Source of the DNA: Hondaea fermentalgiana
Lineage: Eukaryota; Sar; Bigyra; Thraustochytrida; Thraustochytriidae
Direction of reading: 5' to 3'
NCBI GenBank assembly: GCA_014084085.1
Contig: NPFB01000140.1
Coordinates: 1 to 54,556 of the forward strand
DNA: 54,556 nt
Part shown: in pieces, positions 28,801 to 36,967 of the stretch
How positions within the stretch are numbered: position 1 is the first letter of the stretch
Layout: each line of letters starts with the position of its first letter
The notes under the pieces: generated by a model
What the model saw: the letters and a program-made list of their open reading frames with translations, nothing else
Told to the model about the DNA's origin: nothing
Database searches by the model: none
Program-made: the position numbers and the translations under genes

Positions 28801-31800
28801 CGACTGCCGCCGGGCGGACACATGGCGCTGATGAGCTGGGTATCGACGATTTGATGAAAGTCCTTTTCAACAAGATCAAACCACCCGCCATTGTCCACGA
28901 GCTGGCGGAGAATCTCAATCGGGGGTTGCGCGCCATACTCCTCGACCTCGGGCATGTTCAAGTCATCAACAAAGACAACGCATTTGTTGCCCATGGGCGG
29001 GCCATAAATACCGCGCCTCCGCTTGTCAATTTTGCCGTCAACAATTTCCTGGGTCTGATTCGCGCTTGTTTTGGCCGTAAAGGCAACCGGGACCGTCTTG
29101 TAGACGTCCTGGTCGACACTCTGACTGAGGATTTGACCAATGAACATTGACTTGCCCGTTCCAGTGGGCCCCACCACCAGTACAGGAAAGCTATTGAGCA
29201 GGTTGAGGACGACGATGCGCTCCATTTGTGCGGTGACCTTGGTTGGGATCACTAAAGAGCTAAATTCCGCGTCCTTGTCAAGCTGGGGCAACACAAAAGT
29301 GTCCGTCCAGGACATCCATGTTTTTGCAGACTTTTTCACCTCCGGGCTGCCGATGGTTTTGCTCCCGCCGCCGATGAAGCAATAGTCGAACAAAAGCCCT
29401 TCGTCGGGCATGGGCGACAGAAATTCGTACGAGCCAGATTCAAAGGGACATTTCCAGCCTCGCAGCATGAGGAGAGTATTTACGGCCTTCATCTCAGGCA
29501 CATCAACCACGGTGGCGTCCTTCATGAAGCGCCGCAAAAAGTCGCTGAGCAAGGTACGGCTCTCCGCATCGACGATGCCACCAACAGCCCAAACGAGACA
29601 AAACAAAAAGGTGTTCTCAATCATGCCCTGATCGATGCTCACCTTTGCTGCGGTAGCCTCGAGGAGCATGGCTTCCATGAGGCGCAGGAAAGACACAACC
29701 AGTGTCTGGTCCAAAGTAGGTACGAAGCTGCGACAATCTTTACGCAAAAAGGAGATGGCCGGGTCGATGAGCCAGTCGCACAGGGTCATAAGCAGTCGAG
29801 TTTGTTCCTCATCGAGGACAAACCCTGGGGCGTCCGGGTCTTCCTCTTCAGCAGCGTCTTTCTTGCCCTTGGCAGGCTTCTTCTTGCCGTCGCCGCCATT
29901 CTTTTCCTCCTCTTCAGCTTTGTCACCGGTGCCCTCCTGGTCATCAATGCCAATGCGAAAAACGGGAGGCAGGTTGAGTGTACCATATTTCATGAGCCAA
30001 GATTTAAGGACAGGCTGCCAGCCAACGCGAAATGGCTCCATGTAAATGACGCCGACGCGTGACACAGTGGCTGGAGACGCCACTTCAAGATCCATAGGCT
30101 CGAAGATCATGCTCATCGTGGGCGTCATCATGATCATTTCGCCGTTCATGAGGCAGAGTTTCTTGTTGTCGTCCAGGACAGTATTCATGTTCTCAATCCA
30201 AATGGCATCAACGGGTCCGTCGAACCAAACCCACTTTCGGTCCTCGACGGCACCAATCTTGGGTGGATTGGTCGAAAAATTACGGTAGGCGATCGCCAAG
30301 ACGCCATCTGTCCACTCGTGCGAGACAGGATCGAACTCACCGTAGAGCTGACCCATGGTGATGGATTTGGGATTCATGATGGCCGTGTGGACTTTAGTCC
30401 ATCGCGGATCCTCGGGAAAGCGCTCTTTCAGCAAGGTGAGGACACGCTGCAACATCTTGAGCGAAGTCGTCTTGCCGGCAAAGGGAAGGCCCACGACCAT
30501 GAAACCGTGACGCACAATCATCATTTCGTACACCTCGTGCACCTTTGTCAGAAAATATTCCGTCGGGTCAAGTCGCCATTCACGGCAAACCTCGCGGATG
30601 GCTGAGTCCATGATAGAATAGTCGACATCAGGAAGCTTGATACCGGGGAAAAGATCCGACACAATGCCATTAAACAGAGGGACGTCCGGGGCGAGGAACT
30701 TGGGAAGGTTCACGTCAATAATTGACCTCAGGCAAAGAATGTTCTCGTCCTCCTCGGGCTGTTGCTGTTTGAGGTTACCGGCCGCGCGCAAGACAGCCAT
30801 CACGGCACGCATGCCGTAATCGTAATGGGATTGGTTTGAAAGCTGCTCGGAGCAAAGCTTGTACGTCATGACAATCTTTTTGGCCAGCTTGAAGCCCTCA
30901 AGGTAGCCCATGCTGTAGAGAATAATCTGGCCAATCATAGCATAGTCGGGAACCATCATGGCTACATCGCGAAAGAGCGCCTTAAGATTATCAGGCAGCT
31001 CTTGCCGGCCGGCATAACCCGGGTTCATTGTGATAAAGACATTGCAGGTAACGCGCAGCTTGATCATCACGCCCTCAAATTCAAAAGTATCGACTTTGGC
31101 CACCTTGGCGCGAGAAATAGTCAGAATTTGCTGCGCCACCACCGAAAGCACTTCGAGGTTGATGCGATTGAATTCATCAAAACACGCCCAGGCGCCAGTA
31201 CCCGCAAGTCCCTTGAAAAACTTGCCCATGGCCTTGTAGTCGAGACTATCGGAACAGTTGTACACGACGCACTGAATGGCAATTGCTTTGCCAAGATCCT
31301 TGGTCGTCTCGGTCTTACCCGTTCCTGCAGGTCCTGCCGGAGCACCACCGTAGTCGAGATGCACTGCACCCATGAGCGTACGGTAGCAGCGATCTGTAAG
31401 CGGCGTGATCACCAGACGCATTGAGTTACCGAGGTACTCGTAGCCGTAGAGACGCTCAGCATTAATCATGCGGCACGAGACCGATCCTGGGTCACCGGAA
31501 AGTGCAGAGGCCCGGCCCTCGTACCAATAGTAACGGAGCTGACACAGCCAGTCGAAATCGTTGGGATCCGACGTACCCAGCCGCGCGAGCTCCTCTGTAA
31601 CGTCGCGAGCGTGTACATCAAGCACGACGAGGGGACTGACGGTCTTGCGCACGAGCTTGTCGATTTTACCGCGCACGAGCTGAATAATGTCATTAATGTA
31701 CCCTGTAAGTTTGTCTGCGTAGGCCTGGACGGCGGCGGGGCCCTCAGAAATGGCTGCTGTGCATTCTTGCGTCCAGTACGTTTGCGTCACGCCGAGAACA

Positions 31801-34800
31801 ACCTGACCAGGCCATAACTGCAGCCATTGAATGCGATCTTTGTCGCGATAGTCGACAATGGCCTCGTCGAAAACATGCGCCACGGTCTTGCGCATGATAT
31901 TTTGGATTTGATCGAGCCAAATCTCGACACAGCCACCAGCTTCATTGGGATTGATGATTTTCTCCTTGACCTCATCGTACGTAAAGGGCACGACCTCGCC
32001 TTCCGATGAAATCATGGCGCGGATGTCCATCGTGTTGGTGAATTCAAGACTGGAGATGCCCTCAAAGCACTTGATAAGGTGTGGCTGCACACGTTTCGGA
32101 TCCTTGGTCTCACTGAGAATCTCCAGGAGTTCTTCGTTGGAGAGAAAGAAGAACCGCGGGAAGAAGACACGCTTGGCGTTCAGGTAGTCGGCAAGACCCT
32201 TTTGAATCTCATCGAGCATTTCGTTGGCGCGTTTGAGCTTGGGCAAGAGACCCTCCTGCTGAAAGACAGCCATGACGTTGAGGTCCTCCATAGTCTTTTC
32301 CATGGAGTCGCGCCAAAGACGATCGACCTTTTTGAACATCTTGGCTTCGCTCGGCATTTGCTTACAAATGTCAGCACTCGAGAAAATAGGTTCGAGGTAA
32401 AGCCAGGTGCCCTGCATGGCAAGTCGATTCGAGATGATGGCCTCGAGGTCCTTGAGCCGCTGTTCCCAGGCAATGCAGCGCTCCTCCATTGTTTTGATGT
32501 ATCGCGAGGCGCGCATGGCCTGCGTGCGTACAAGTTGATCATCCAAAGTCTGCTCAATTTCGTCCATTGATCGGAAGATCGAGGTTCCCGTGTCTTTGTA
32601 CTCAAGTACGGCAAAGGCAAGAGGCTCCCAGTCCTCCTCCATCTTGTCCATTGCTTTCATGAGCGAATACTCTTTTGCAGCAGCCCCGCAAATTTCCTCG
32701 AGAGGTTCAGTATTCTTTTCTTCAAAGAGACCGTGCTCCGCCATGCCTGCAATGGTCACAACGGTGGGATCAGGGTCTTCCGCCTCGGCGTCAGCATCGG
32801 TCCCCTTGCTCTTCTCGGCGATGAGGTCACCTCCCTCGGCTTGCGGTCCACCCGCGTTTTGTGCCTCTGCAGCAGCTTGAGCGGCCGCTGCTGCTGCGGC
32901 GGCCGCCTCGTCTTCAGGAATAACCGGGTCATGTACGATGCCCTTTTCATCGACAAAAGGGATGCGAAAGACCTCCGTATACATTTGGCGGTAGTGACGC
33001 TCGCGAAGCGAAGGATGCCCAAAGAGCGCCACGAAGTCAGCCTTGCTGCGCGTCACACGAATTGCCGCCAAAAGGATCTCGACCACCTCATCGCCCTTGT
33101 ACTTGCGATTGTATCCGACGGCCTCTTGAAAGTACTCGTCAACAACTCGCTCGAGCTGCGGGCCGTCGAGGCCGTCTTCGTTGCGTTCTGGGTTGAGAAG
33201 GATTGTCATGTCGGTGTTCCACCAGCGGTCATGATCCGCATTCCAGCGCGCAAGGCAACCCCAAATGCTTTGACGTCGCTCAAGCAGCATACGACAGTTC
33301 TCGACGGCGCCGACCTCGAAGTTGTAAGTCGTAGTAGGTTTGTCTTCAGGCTTCTTTTTCCCACCCACGAGAAGTTCCATCTGGTGAGCGTACTGTTTTG
33401 CCTTCTCGAGCTGGACGTCCCATTTGACCTTGAGCTTGCCAAGAATATCGACCATTTCTTCAGGACTCTGCTCAGGGTCATTGAACGGTTCGCGAGTGAG
33501 TTGCAGCGTCATTTGGTCACAGAACTCCTCCATCGAGGTAATGCCTGCCTTGAGCTTGTCCACATAGGCATTGTTGTGCGCTGCAATGTGATTGCGTCCA
33601 CGAGCCAGCGACTCTTCGAATCGCGTCTTTTCCTCGGCGAGCTCCTCGAGGCGAGCGGCATCTTCGATGGAGTGCTTGACTTGGAAGGTTTTCATGAGCA
33701 CATAGATATCCTGTACCAGCTCAAAGCTGCGGTCGTGGAATTTTTGCGCTCCAACATGAACATTGTAGTGCTCGACATACTCGGCGTGGGAGGTGAGCGA
33801 AGCGTTTGGATCGACTTCGAGCTCAGTGCATGCTTTACGATACTTTGCAATAAGATCAATGACCTGGTCGTGTCCAAGAGTCTCCAGATACGCCTTGCAA
33901 GTATCCATTGGCAGGGCCAAATACGCCAGCAGAGCCTCCTTGAAGCTACGTGTCTCGATGATGACGAGGGAACCGCACTTTGTTTCCAGCTTCATGTTGG
34001 CAATGTCCTTGCCCCAGTCCTGGTACATGTGTAAATCCCGCTTCAGGGTCAAGTAATCGGGTCGAGAAGCCACGTACGCCTCTGCATCAAAGGACGTGAG
34101 CCCAAGGTAAATCTCTTGGAAGCGATCCTTCACGCTTGTACCAAAGACATTACCTTCGGCGTAGGCCTGGGTGATGACGGCGTAGAGCTGGCCAAAGGTG
34201 TCGGTGAGCGAGTCGAAATCGGCACAGGTCGCTGTGAGAGAGGTCATCTCGCTCAGTCGATTCTCGGCGGTACCGCGAGCGTATTCAGGATCGTACGGCT
34301 GCATTTCCTCCACGGAAGCAGCGCGGTCGGGTATCATGAGCAGAGGAAAGGAGTCGACCGTGGCCAAAAGTTTTGTGCAAAAGTCTGTGAATGCCCCAAA
34401 CATTTCTGTCTCGGTAGGATCGATCGCATGAAAGACTACACGAGTCGTTTTGACTTTCTTCCTTTTGGTTTTCTGTTCACCGTTCCCGTCGGCGTCGATG
34501 TCCTCGTCGGCGTCGTCGTCGTCCTCGTCTTCCTCTTCCTCATCTTCTTCGTCTTCGTCGTCGTCGTCCTCGCCCTCGGGACGCTTGACTTCAACCTCTT
34601 CGGAGCGGAGCTCGACATTGACCTTGAAAACGCCTGTGCTCGAAGTAGCGACAAAGTCCACTAGCTGGGCGTAAGCGTCAATGATGTAGTGAAGCATGCG
34701 GCCGAGAATGACGTAGTTGACCATGCGACAAAAGTCTGGAAGTCGCAAGAGGTCGTATTCGAGGGTCCTGATCGCGCGAATGGTCGTCTCCTTTTCAAGT

Positions 34801-36071
34801 CGCGCCTCGGCCATGGACTTGGTAGCGACGTTGATGATATTCTTGTTGCGCAAGAGTCTTTCCTTGTGCTGACGCAAATCTTTTCGAAGAGCTTGCGTCG
34901 CGCGGACAACACCCTGGCCAATCGAAGAGCCCGCATGTTGCAGGCCATGCAGAATCCTGCCTTCGAGCTGATCCGTCTGCTTTTGCGCAAAGTTCGGCAA
35001 GAGAGAGGCCCGTCTCGCGTCGAGCTCAAAGGGAGAGTTCTCCATGAAATGATGCAATTCACGCATTGCGCTACGGAGAGCCTCGGCAAAGTGAGGGCGA
35101 ACCATGAGCAGCTGATGCTCGACACGTCGTTTAATGCGACAGAATTTGATGTAGCGGACAGCCGCGCGCCAGCGACTCATTGCTTTGCGCTCATGCTGAT
35201 ACTTGAACGTACTCAAGTTACTGATGACGCGGAAACAGGTGGACTCATGGATCCACTGCGGCATGTTCATGATATCTGTCGGAATGGCGCGGCCCAGTCT
35301 TCCTGGGAGCGCGACTTGAGAGACGGCGTTTGCGTCGGGAGCGCCGGCTCTTTTGTGTTTATCATTGGCACTCGAACCGTTACCAAACTGCATGACACTG
35401 GTCGCTGTCATAATGTAGTATTCGTCTGGGTTGATGTGCGCAGGCTCGACGACCACGAGGTCATACGGGTTCTGCTTGATCTTGGCTGGGGCGCGGTTGA
35501 GCGTAACAAATTTGAGTGGAGCAAACGTCTTTTCTTGGTTTGCCACGAGTGCGAGGGAGGCGCCGTCTTCTTCTCTGTGTCGTGCAAAGAAGGCAATGGC
35601 TTCCTCTGATGTTTTCAGGTCCGGAAGCTGCTTGACGCTCTCTGTAAACGGAAGTGGCTCAGCCATGGACGCCTTTTCTGCTCGCGGAGACCGAGCGCTC
35701 TGTGTGAAAAGCGCATCCGCGTCGACCTGAACCCGGGGCGATCTCTTGCGCGAGTTCATTGCGCTGGCAAAGTCATCTTCCTTTGCGAATGCAAGGTCTG
35801 GCAAGAGGTTCGGCATGGCAATGTTTGAGCCTCGCAAGCCTTCGTCGCGCTCTTCCCGATTCGCAGATTGTTTGGCGAATTTTCGCTGAAGCTTGCTCAA
35901 ACCGCCATTTTTCTTGCTCGTTTTCCCGCCCGCGCTCGATGCCCTTGCGGTTTGTTCTTGCGAGACAGCCGGGTACTGAAAGCTCAGTTTCACATTTGCG
36001 CTGCCGTCATGTTTGCCCTCCTCGACATCGGCGTTGTCGTTCCGAATGCCGGTCGTGGGTTTCGATGGCAT
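22866..36071 (-). CDS. Axonemal inner-arm dynein heavy chain (DNAH1/3/7/12-like), single exon
   Basis: An uninterrupted 4401-residue frame starts at the ATG at 36071. The tail and linker (to about 1550) precede six AAA+ modules. P-loops are visible for AAA1 (GPAGTGKT, about 1579), AAA2 (GLPFAGKT, about 1860), AAA3 (GPTGTGKS, about 2300) and AAA4 (GVGGSGRQ, Lys replaced by Arg as is common in axonemal chains, about 2677). The coiled-coil stalk and microtubule-binding domain follow (ITEVKAMKTPPAGV, about 3020-3140). The C-terminal domain ends GILSTTGHSTNFIMLISVP...RGGVALLAS, as in single-headed inner-arm chains. It drives flagellar bending. Extra low-complexity insertions are an Asp/Glu block (about 494-525), poly-Ala (about 1052-1066), a Lys/Glu block in the AAA2-AAA3 region and a Glu block near 4075; they sit where loops are tolerated. 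The exact DNAH orthologue is not settled. Confidence 0.98.
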   Translation of the reverse strand: MPSKPTTGIRNDNADVEEGKHDGSANVKLSFQYPAVSQEQTARASSAGGKTSKKNGGLSKLQRKFAKQSANREERDEGLRGSNIAMPNLLPDLAFAKEDDFASAMNSRKRSPRVQVDADALFTQSARSPRAEKASMAEPLPFTESVKQLPDLKTSEEAIAFFARHREEDGASLALVANQEKTFAPLKFVTLNRAPAKIKQNPYDLVVVEPAHINPDEYYIMTATSVMQFGNGSSANDKHKRAGAPDANAVSQVALPGRLGRAIPTDIMNMPQWIHESTCFRVISNLSTFKYQHERKAMSRWRAAVRYIKFCRIKRRVEHQLLMVRPHFAEALRSAMRELHHFMENSPFELDARRASLLPNFAQKQTDQLEGRILHGLQHAGSSIGQGVVRATQALRKDLRQHKERLLRNKNIINVATKSMAEARLEKETTIRAIRTLEYDLLRLPDFCRMVNYVILGRMLHYIIDAYAQLVDFVATSSTGVFKVNVELRSEEVEVKRPEGEDDDDEDEEDEEEEDEDDDDADEDIDADGNGEQKTKRKKVKTTRVVFHAIDPTETEMFGAFTDFCTKLLATVDSFPLLMIPDRAASVEEMQPYDPEYARGTAENRLSEMTSLTATCADFDSLTDTFGQLYAVITQAYAEGNVFGTSVKDRFQEIYLGLTSFDAEAYVASRPDYLTLKRDLHMYQDWGKDIANMKLETKCGSLVIIETRSFKEALLAYLALPMDTCKAYLETLGHDQVIDLIAKYRKACTELEVDPNASLTSHAEYVEHYNVHVGAQKFHDRSFELVQDIYVLMKTFQVKHSIEDAARLEELAEEKTRFEESLARGRNHIAAHNNAYVDKLKAGITSMEEFCDQMTLQLTREPFNDPEQSPEEMVDILGKLKVKWDVQLEKAKQYAHQMELLVGGKKKPEDKPTTTYNFEVGAVENCRMLLERRQSIWGCLARWNADHDRWWNTDMTILLNPERNEDGLDGPQLERVVDEYFQEAVGYNRKYKGDEVVEILLAAIRVTRSKADFVALFGHPSLRERHYRQMYTEVFRIPFVDEKGIVHDPVIPEDEAAAAAAAAAQAAAEAQNAGGPQAEGGDLIAEKSKGTDADAEAEDPDPTVVTIAGMAEHGLFEEKNTEPLEEICGAAAKEYSLMKAMDKMEEDWEPLAFAVLEYKDTGTSIFRSMDEIEQTLDDQLVRTQAMRASRYIKTMEERCIAWEQRLKDLEAIISNRLAMQGTWLYLEPIFSSADICKQMPSEAKMFKKVDRLWRDSMEKTMEDLNVMAVFQQEGLLPKLKRANEMLDEIQKGLADYLNAKRVFFPRFFFLSNEELLEILSETKDPKRVQPHLIKCFEGISSLEFTNTMDIRAMISSEGEVVPFTYDEVKEKIINPNEAGGCVEIWLDQIQNIMRKTVAHVFDEAIVDYRDKDRIQWLQLWPGQVVLGVTQTYWTQECTAAISEGPAAVQAYADKLTGYINDIIQLVRGKIDKLVRKTVSPLVVLDVHARDVTEELARLGTSDPNDFDWLCQLRYYWYEGRASALSGDPGSVSCRMINAERLYGYEYLGNSMRLVITPLTDRCYRTLMGAVHLDYGGAPAGPAGTGKTETTKDLGKAIAIQCVVYNCSDSLDYKAMGKFFKGLAGTGAWACFDEFNRINLEVLSVVAQQILTISRAKVAKVDTFEFEGVMIKLRVTCNVFITMNPGYAGRQELPDNLKALFRDVAMMVPDYAMIGQIILYSMGYLEGFKLAKKIVMTYKLCSEQLSNQSHYDYGMRAVMAVLRAAGNLKQQQPEEDENILCLRSIIDVNLPKFLAPDVPLFNGIVSDLFPGIKLPDVDYSIMDSAIREVCREWRLDPTEYFLTKVHEVYEMMIVRHGFMVVGLPFAGKTTSLKMLQRVLTLLKERFPEDPRWTKVHTAIMNPKSITMGQLYGEFDPVSHEWTDGVLAIAYRNFSTNPPKIGAVEDRKWVWFDGPVDAIWIENMNTVLDDNKKLCLMNGEMIMMTPTMSMIFEPMDLEVASPATVSRVGVIYMEPFRVGWQPVLKSWLMKYGTLNLPPVFRIGIDDQEGTGDKAEEEEKNGGDGKKKPAKGKKDAAEEEDPDAPGFVLDEEQTRLLMTLCDWLIDPAISFLRKDCRSFVPTLDQTLVVSFLRLMEAMLLEATAAKVSIDQGMIENTFLFCLVWAVGGIVDAESRTLLSDFLRRFMKDATVVDVPEMKAVNTLLMLRGWKCPFESGSYEFLSPMPDEGLLFDYCFIGGGSKTIGSPEVKKSAKTWMSWTDTFVLPQLDKDAEFSSLVIPTKVTAQMERIVVLNLLNSFPVLVVGPTGTGKSMFIGQILSQSVDQDVYKTVPVAFTAKTSANQTQEIVDGKIDKRRRGIYGPPMGNKCVVFVDDLNMPEVEEYGAQPPIEILRQLVDNGGWFDLVEKDFHQIVDTQLISAMCPPGGSRNHITPRMLRHFSILCVSSFDGDTMKLIFNTILSWHMGAQDMPADVAGLSTRLVDATLQVYTQAIENLLPTPLKSHYTFNLRDFSRIVQGVMLVSRSDDFNAAGLRRLWIHETCRVMMDRLIDVDDQEWFVSALDEALADHLDEPGGVAAATRHLRADDDADATSGAEGGEGETVLDSLRKLFFGSYANPDNPKRPYVEVNDVPGLVPLMQDYLELYNAESKTPMDLVMFVFAIEHISRIARVLGMPRGNLLLVGVGGSGRQSLTRLAAFVADYSLIQVELAKNYTEVEWREDLQEVLKGAGTGSKPMVFLFCDTQIKYESFIEDINCMLNTGEVPNLFPLDVRMEILDRMQKIVKELGIKDASLNELWRMFIDRVRSRLHVVLAFSPIGSAFRDRLRKFPSLVNCCTIDWFFAWPKDALVAVARTFLGSVELDADVREEIVDTCQYMHLSISDLSERMRNELRRINYVTPTSYLELIRSFKGSLASCRDHVNGQRRRYEIGLEKLAFAAEQVGTMQQELTDLIPVLEKSKKETNELMAVIEQKLPGVEAMKKTVSEEAAIVQVQADECSAMKQECENDLAEAVPLLEDAMKALDTLKPGDITEVKAMKTPPAGVVLVMSAVCQMMGVKSERIKDPNDPTKKIEDYWGPSKKHLLGDPKFLQRLKDYDKDNISEKVIAILRAKYVNNPDFEPSKIKQASVAAFGLCKWVRAMESYDKVAKVVAPKKAKLKETEATLSETMDKLNQKKAELQTVVDDLAALETNLEEAKQKKDKLESDVDLCEKKLVRAKQLIDGLGGEKVRWTQNVADLKDEYVLLTGNVLISAGVIAYLGAFTAEYRDDVVERWTTLCREKKIPSKDDPSLFQTLGDPVTVRSWNVNGLPTDAFSVDNAIVLFNSRRWPLMIDPQGQANKWIRNLEGENGLKVIKLSDPNYMRTVENAVQFGSPVLLENIYEEIDPSFEPLLQKATFKQGGVQCIRLGDSVVEYSDSFRFYITTKLRNPHYLPEVAVKVTLLNFMITPAGLQDQMLAKVVKAEQPELAAEKERLIVDGANNAAKLKQCEDEILQILSSSSGNILEDESAIETLKSSKVLADDIKEKQAVAVVTEKKIDEVRAGYVPVAYHAQILYFCIADLANIEPTYQYSLEWFGNLFLKAIDDSEPCDDLEKRLDILNEFFTYTLYCNVCRSLLEKDKLLFSFLLCVRILFGRNEINGQEWLFLLTGGVATDNPYPNPCPEWLGEKGWGEICRLADLPAFSGLRESMAAFKSGFQAIYDAADAHQMPLPDTWEDKMSSFQKMLVLRCLRPDKVSLAVQDFVIEKMGDRFVKPPSFNLGACYSDASYLTPLVFVLSAGSDPMSAIIKLSEEIHARVESISLGQGQGIKAEAMIEKAQGAENEKIWVVLQNCHLAVSWMPALERIVELTSEATCNRQYRLWCTTYPTDDFPVSILQNSVKMTLEPPRGLRANILSSYLQDPIAEPGFMDMVVSRPVEWRKLLFSLSFFHAIVQERVKFGPSGYNVPYEFSESDRIISTRQLAEFLDLYDQLPFAALRYTCGQCNYGGRVTDDKDRRCLMSILNLFYNDGVLEDGYQFSPSGAYVMPEDTDHQGYLSYIEKLPLADKPDVFGLHENAAITKGIGETNLLFNSLLLCQKAEQAGGEEEEEEEKAGDDEEKDKAEVEKKEDEDATPAASGPMSDEDTIFSIADSILEKMPATYNMELAELKYPVRWEQSMNTVLCQELSRFNNLINCVVNSLKEVKKAVRGLVVMSEELEKVAQALLFGLVPKKWLASSYPSLKPLAGYVSDLLGRLDFFQKWLDDENGLPPPTFWISGFYFTQAFLTGSLQNFARKYGLEIDTIDFEFIMLSQDPHEVTEPPEDGVIVYGLFIDGARFCKERMILTESLPKVLISPAPMMLFQPCKKDDMKKSHVYEAPCYRTSERRGILSTTGHSTNFIMLISVPIDETKTQDTFIRGGVALLASTDD

Positions 36072-36281
36072 GTTTCACGTGTCTGCTCTGCACCACGAGA
36101 AAAAGCAAGCTCGTAGTTGCCACGAACACACGAGCAAGACGAGAGATTCACCAACACGATTTAGATTTGGTGTGTCCTCGAGCGCTGCGCTGGCTCGAGG
36201 CCTCGACGCAGCCCTGCACACAGGGCGCACGCGCAATCGAGCGCTAACGCAAGCGCCAGCGCGCTCTGCTTGCAGCAGAGG

Positions 36282-36289
36282 TTTTTATG
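36282..36289 (-). promoter_or_regulatory. TATA-like element upstream of the dynein gene
   Basis: On the minus strand the sequence reads CATAAAAA, about 217 bp upstream of the dynein ATG. The match is weak. Confidence 0.3.
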
Positions 36290-36480
36290 CTTTGCCCCAC
36301 GGCGGTACTCTTTTTCTCTCGGGGTAAGTTGTGGCCGCTTACACTTTGTGCAGAGCAAGGAGCCTTACCTCTCTATTGCACTAAACCTAGAATACGTTTG
36401 TTGCCTGCTTCAGCAACTTCCTTTCCCGTCACCAACGTCTCGACTCCACTCAAGTTGTCTTGACTTGGTCTTGCTTGTCG

Positions 36481-36506
36481 CTTGCTTGCTTGCTTGCTTG
36501 CTTGCC
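36481..36506. repeat. (CTTG)6 array
   Basis: A perfect tetranucleotide array in the dynein/660-aa intergenic region. Confidence 0.9.
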
Positions 36507-36847
36507 TACTAGCTGGTGTATTGCTCGAAAAGCTAGCAGTCTCTCAGCTTTTTTCCACACTCCACGTCAAGGGCCCCGCCATGTATTCTATGATTTTGTC
36601 CGTTGAGCGGACAGGAGCGGCGCGGCGCTGCTGACTTGCCATGGGTTGAAGGGGATAAGGGCATGTGTGCGCACTTCGATCAAGATGCATTTGAGACTCA
36701 TAGTGGAAGAAGGCAAGGGCAAGGGCGCTGTGATTGATTTATATACGCACGCAGACACTGCCTGCATTTGGATAGATGCTACTTGTTCCGATGACAGAAG
36801 ATGAAGGCAAGGGGCGAGAACGCTCCCCGGCCCTGCACATTGCCCGG

Positions 36848-36853
36848 TATAAG
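36848..36853 (+). promoter_or_regulatory. TATA-like element of the 660-aa gene
   Basis: TATAAG lies 120 bp upstream of the ATG at 36968, the same spacing as seen for CSN5 and ARL1. Confidence 0.45.
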
Positions 36854-36967
36854 CAGGGACGAGCCGGGACCGATCCACGCATCCACCTGAGCACGCGCAA
36901 TGGAGCATAGCTTGCGAGACTGACATACCTCCGCGTCAGTCGTAGACGAGAGGACGCCCTCGCGAGG

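Larger units (their letters stand above)
36072..36967. promoter_or_regulatory. Bidirectional upstream region of the dynein and 660-aa genes
   Basis: The start codons are 896 bp apart. The region holds a (CTTG)6 array, TATA-like elements for each gene, and a TTTATATA at 36738-36745. No coding frame with a domain is present. Confidence 0.5.
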
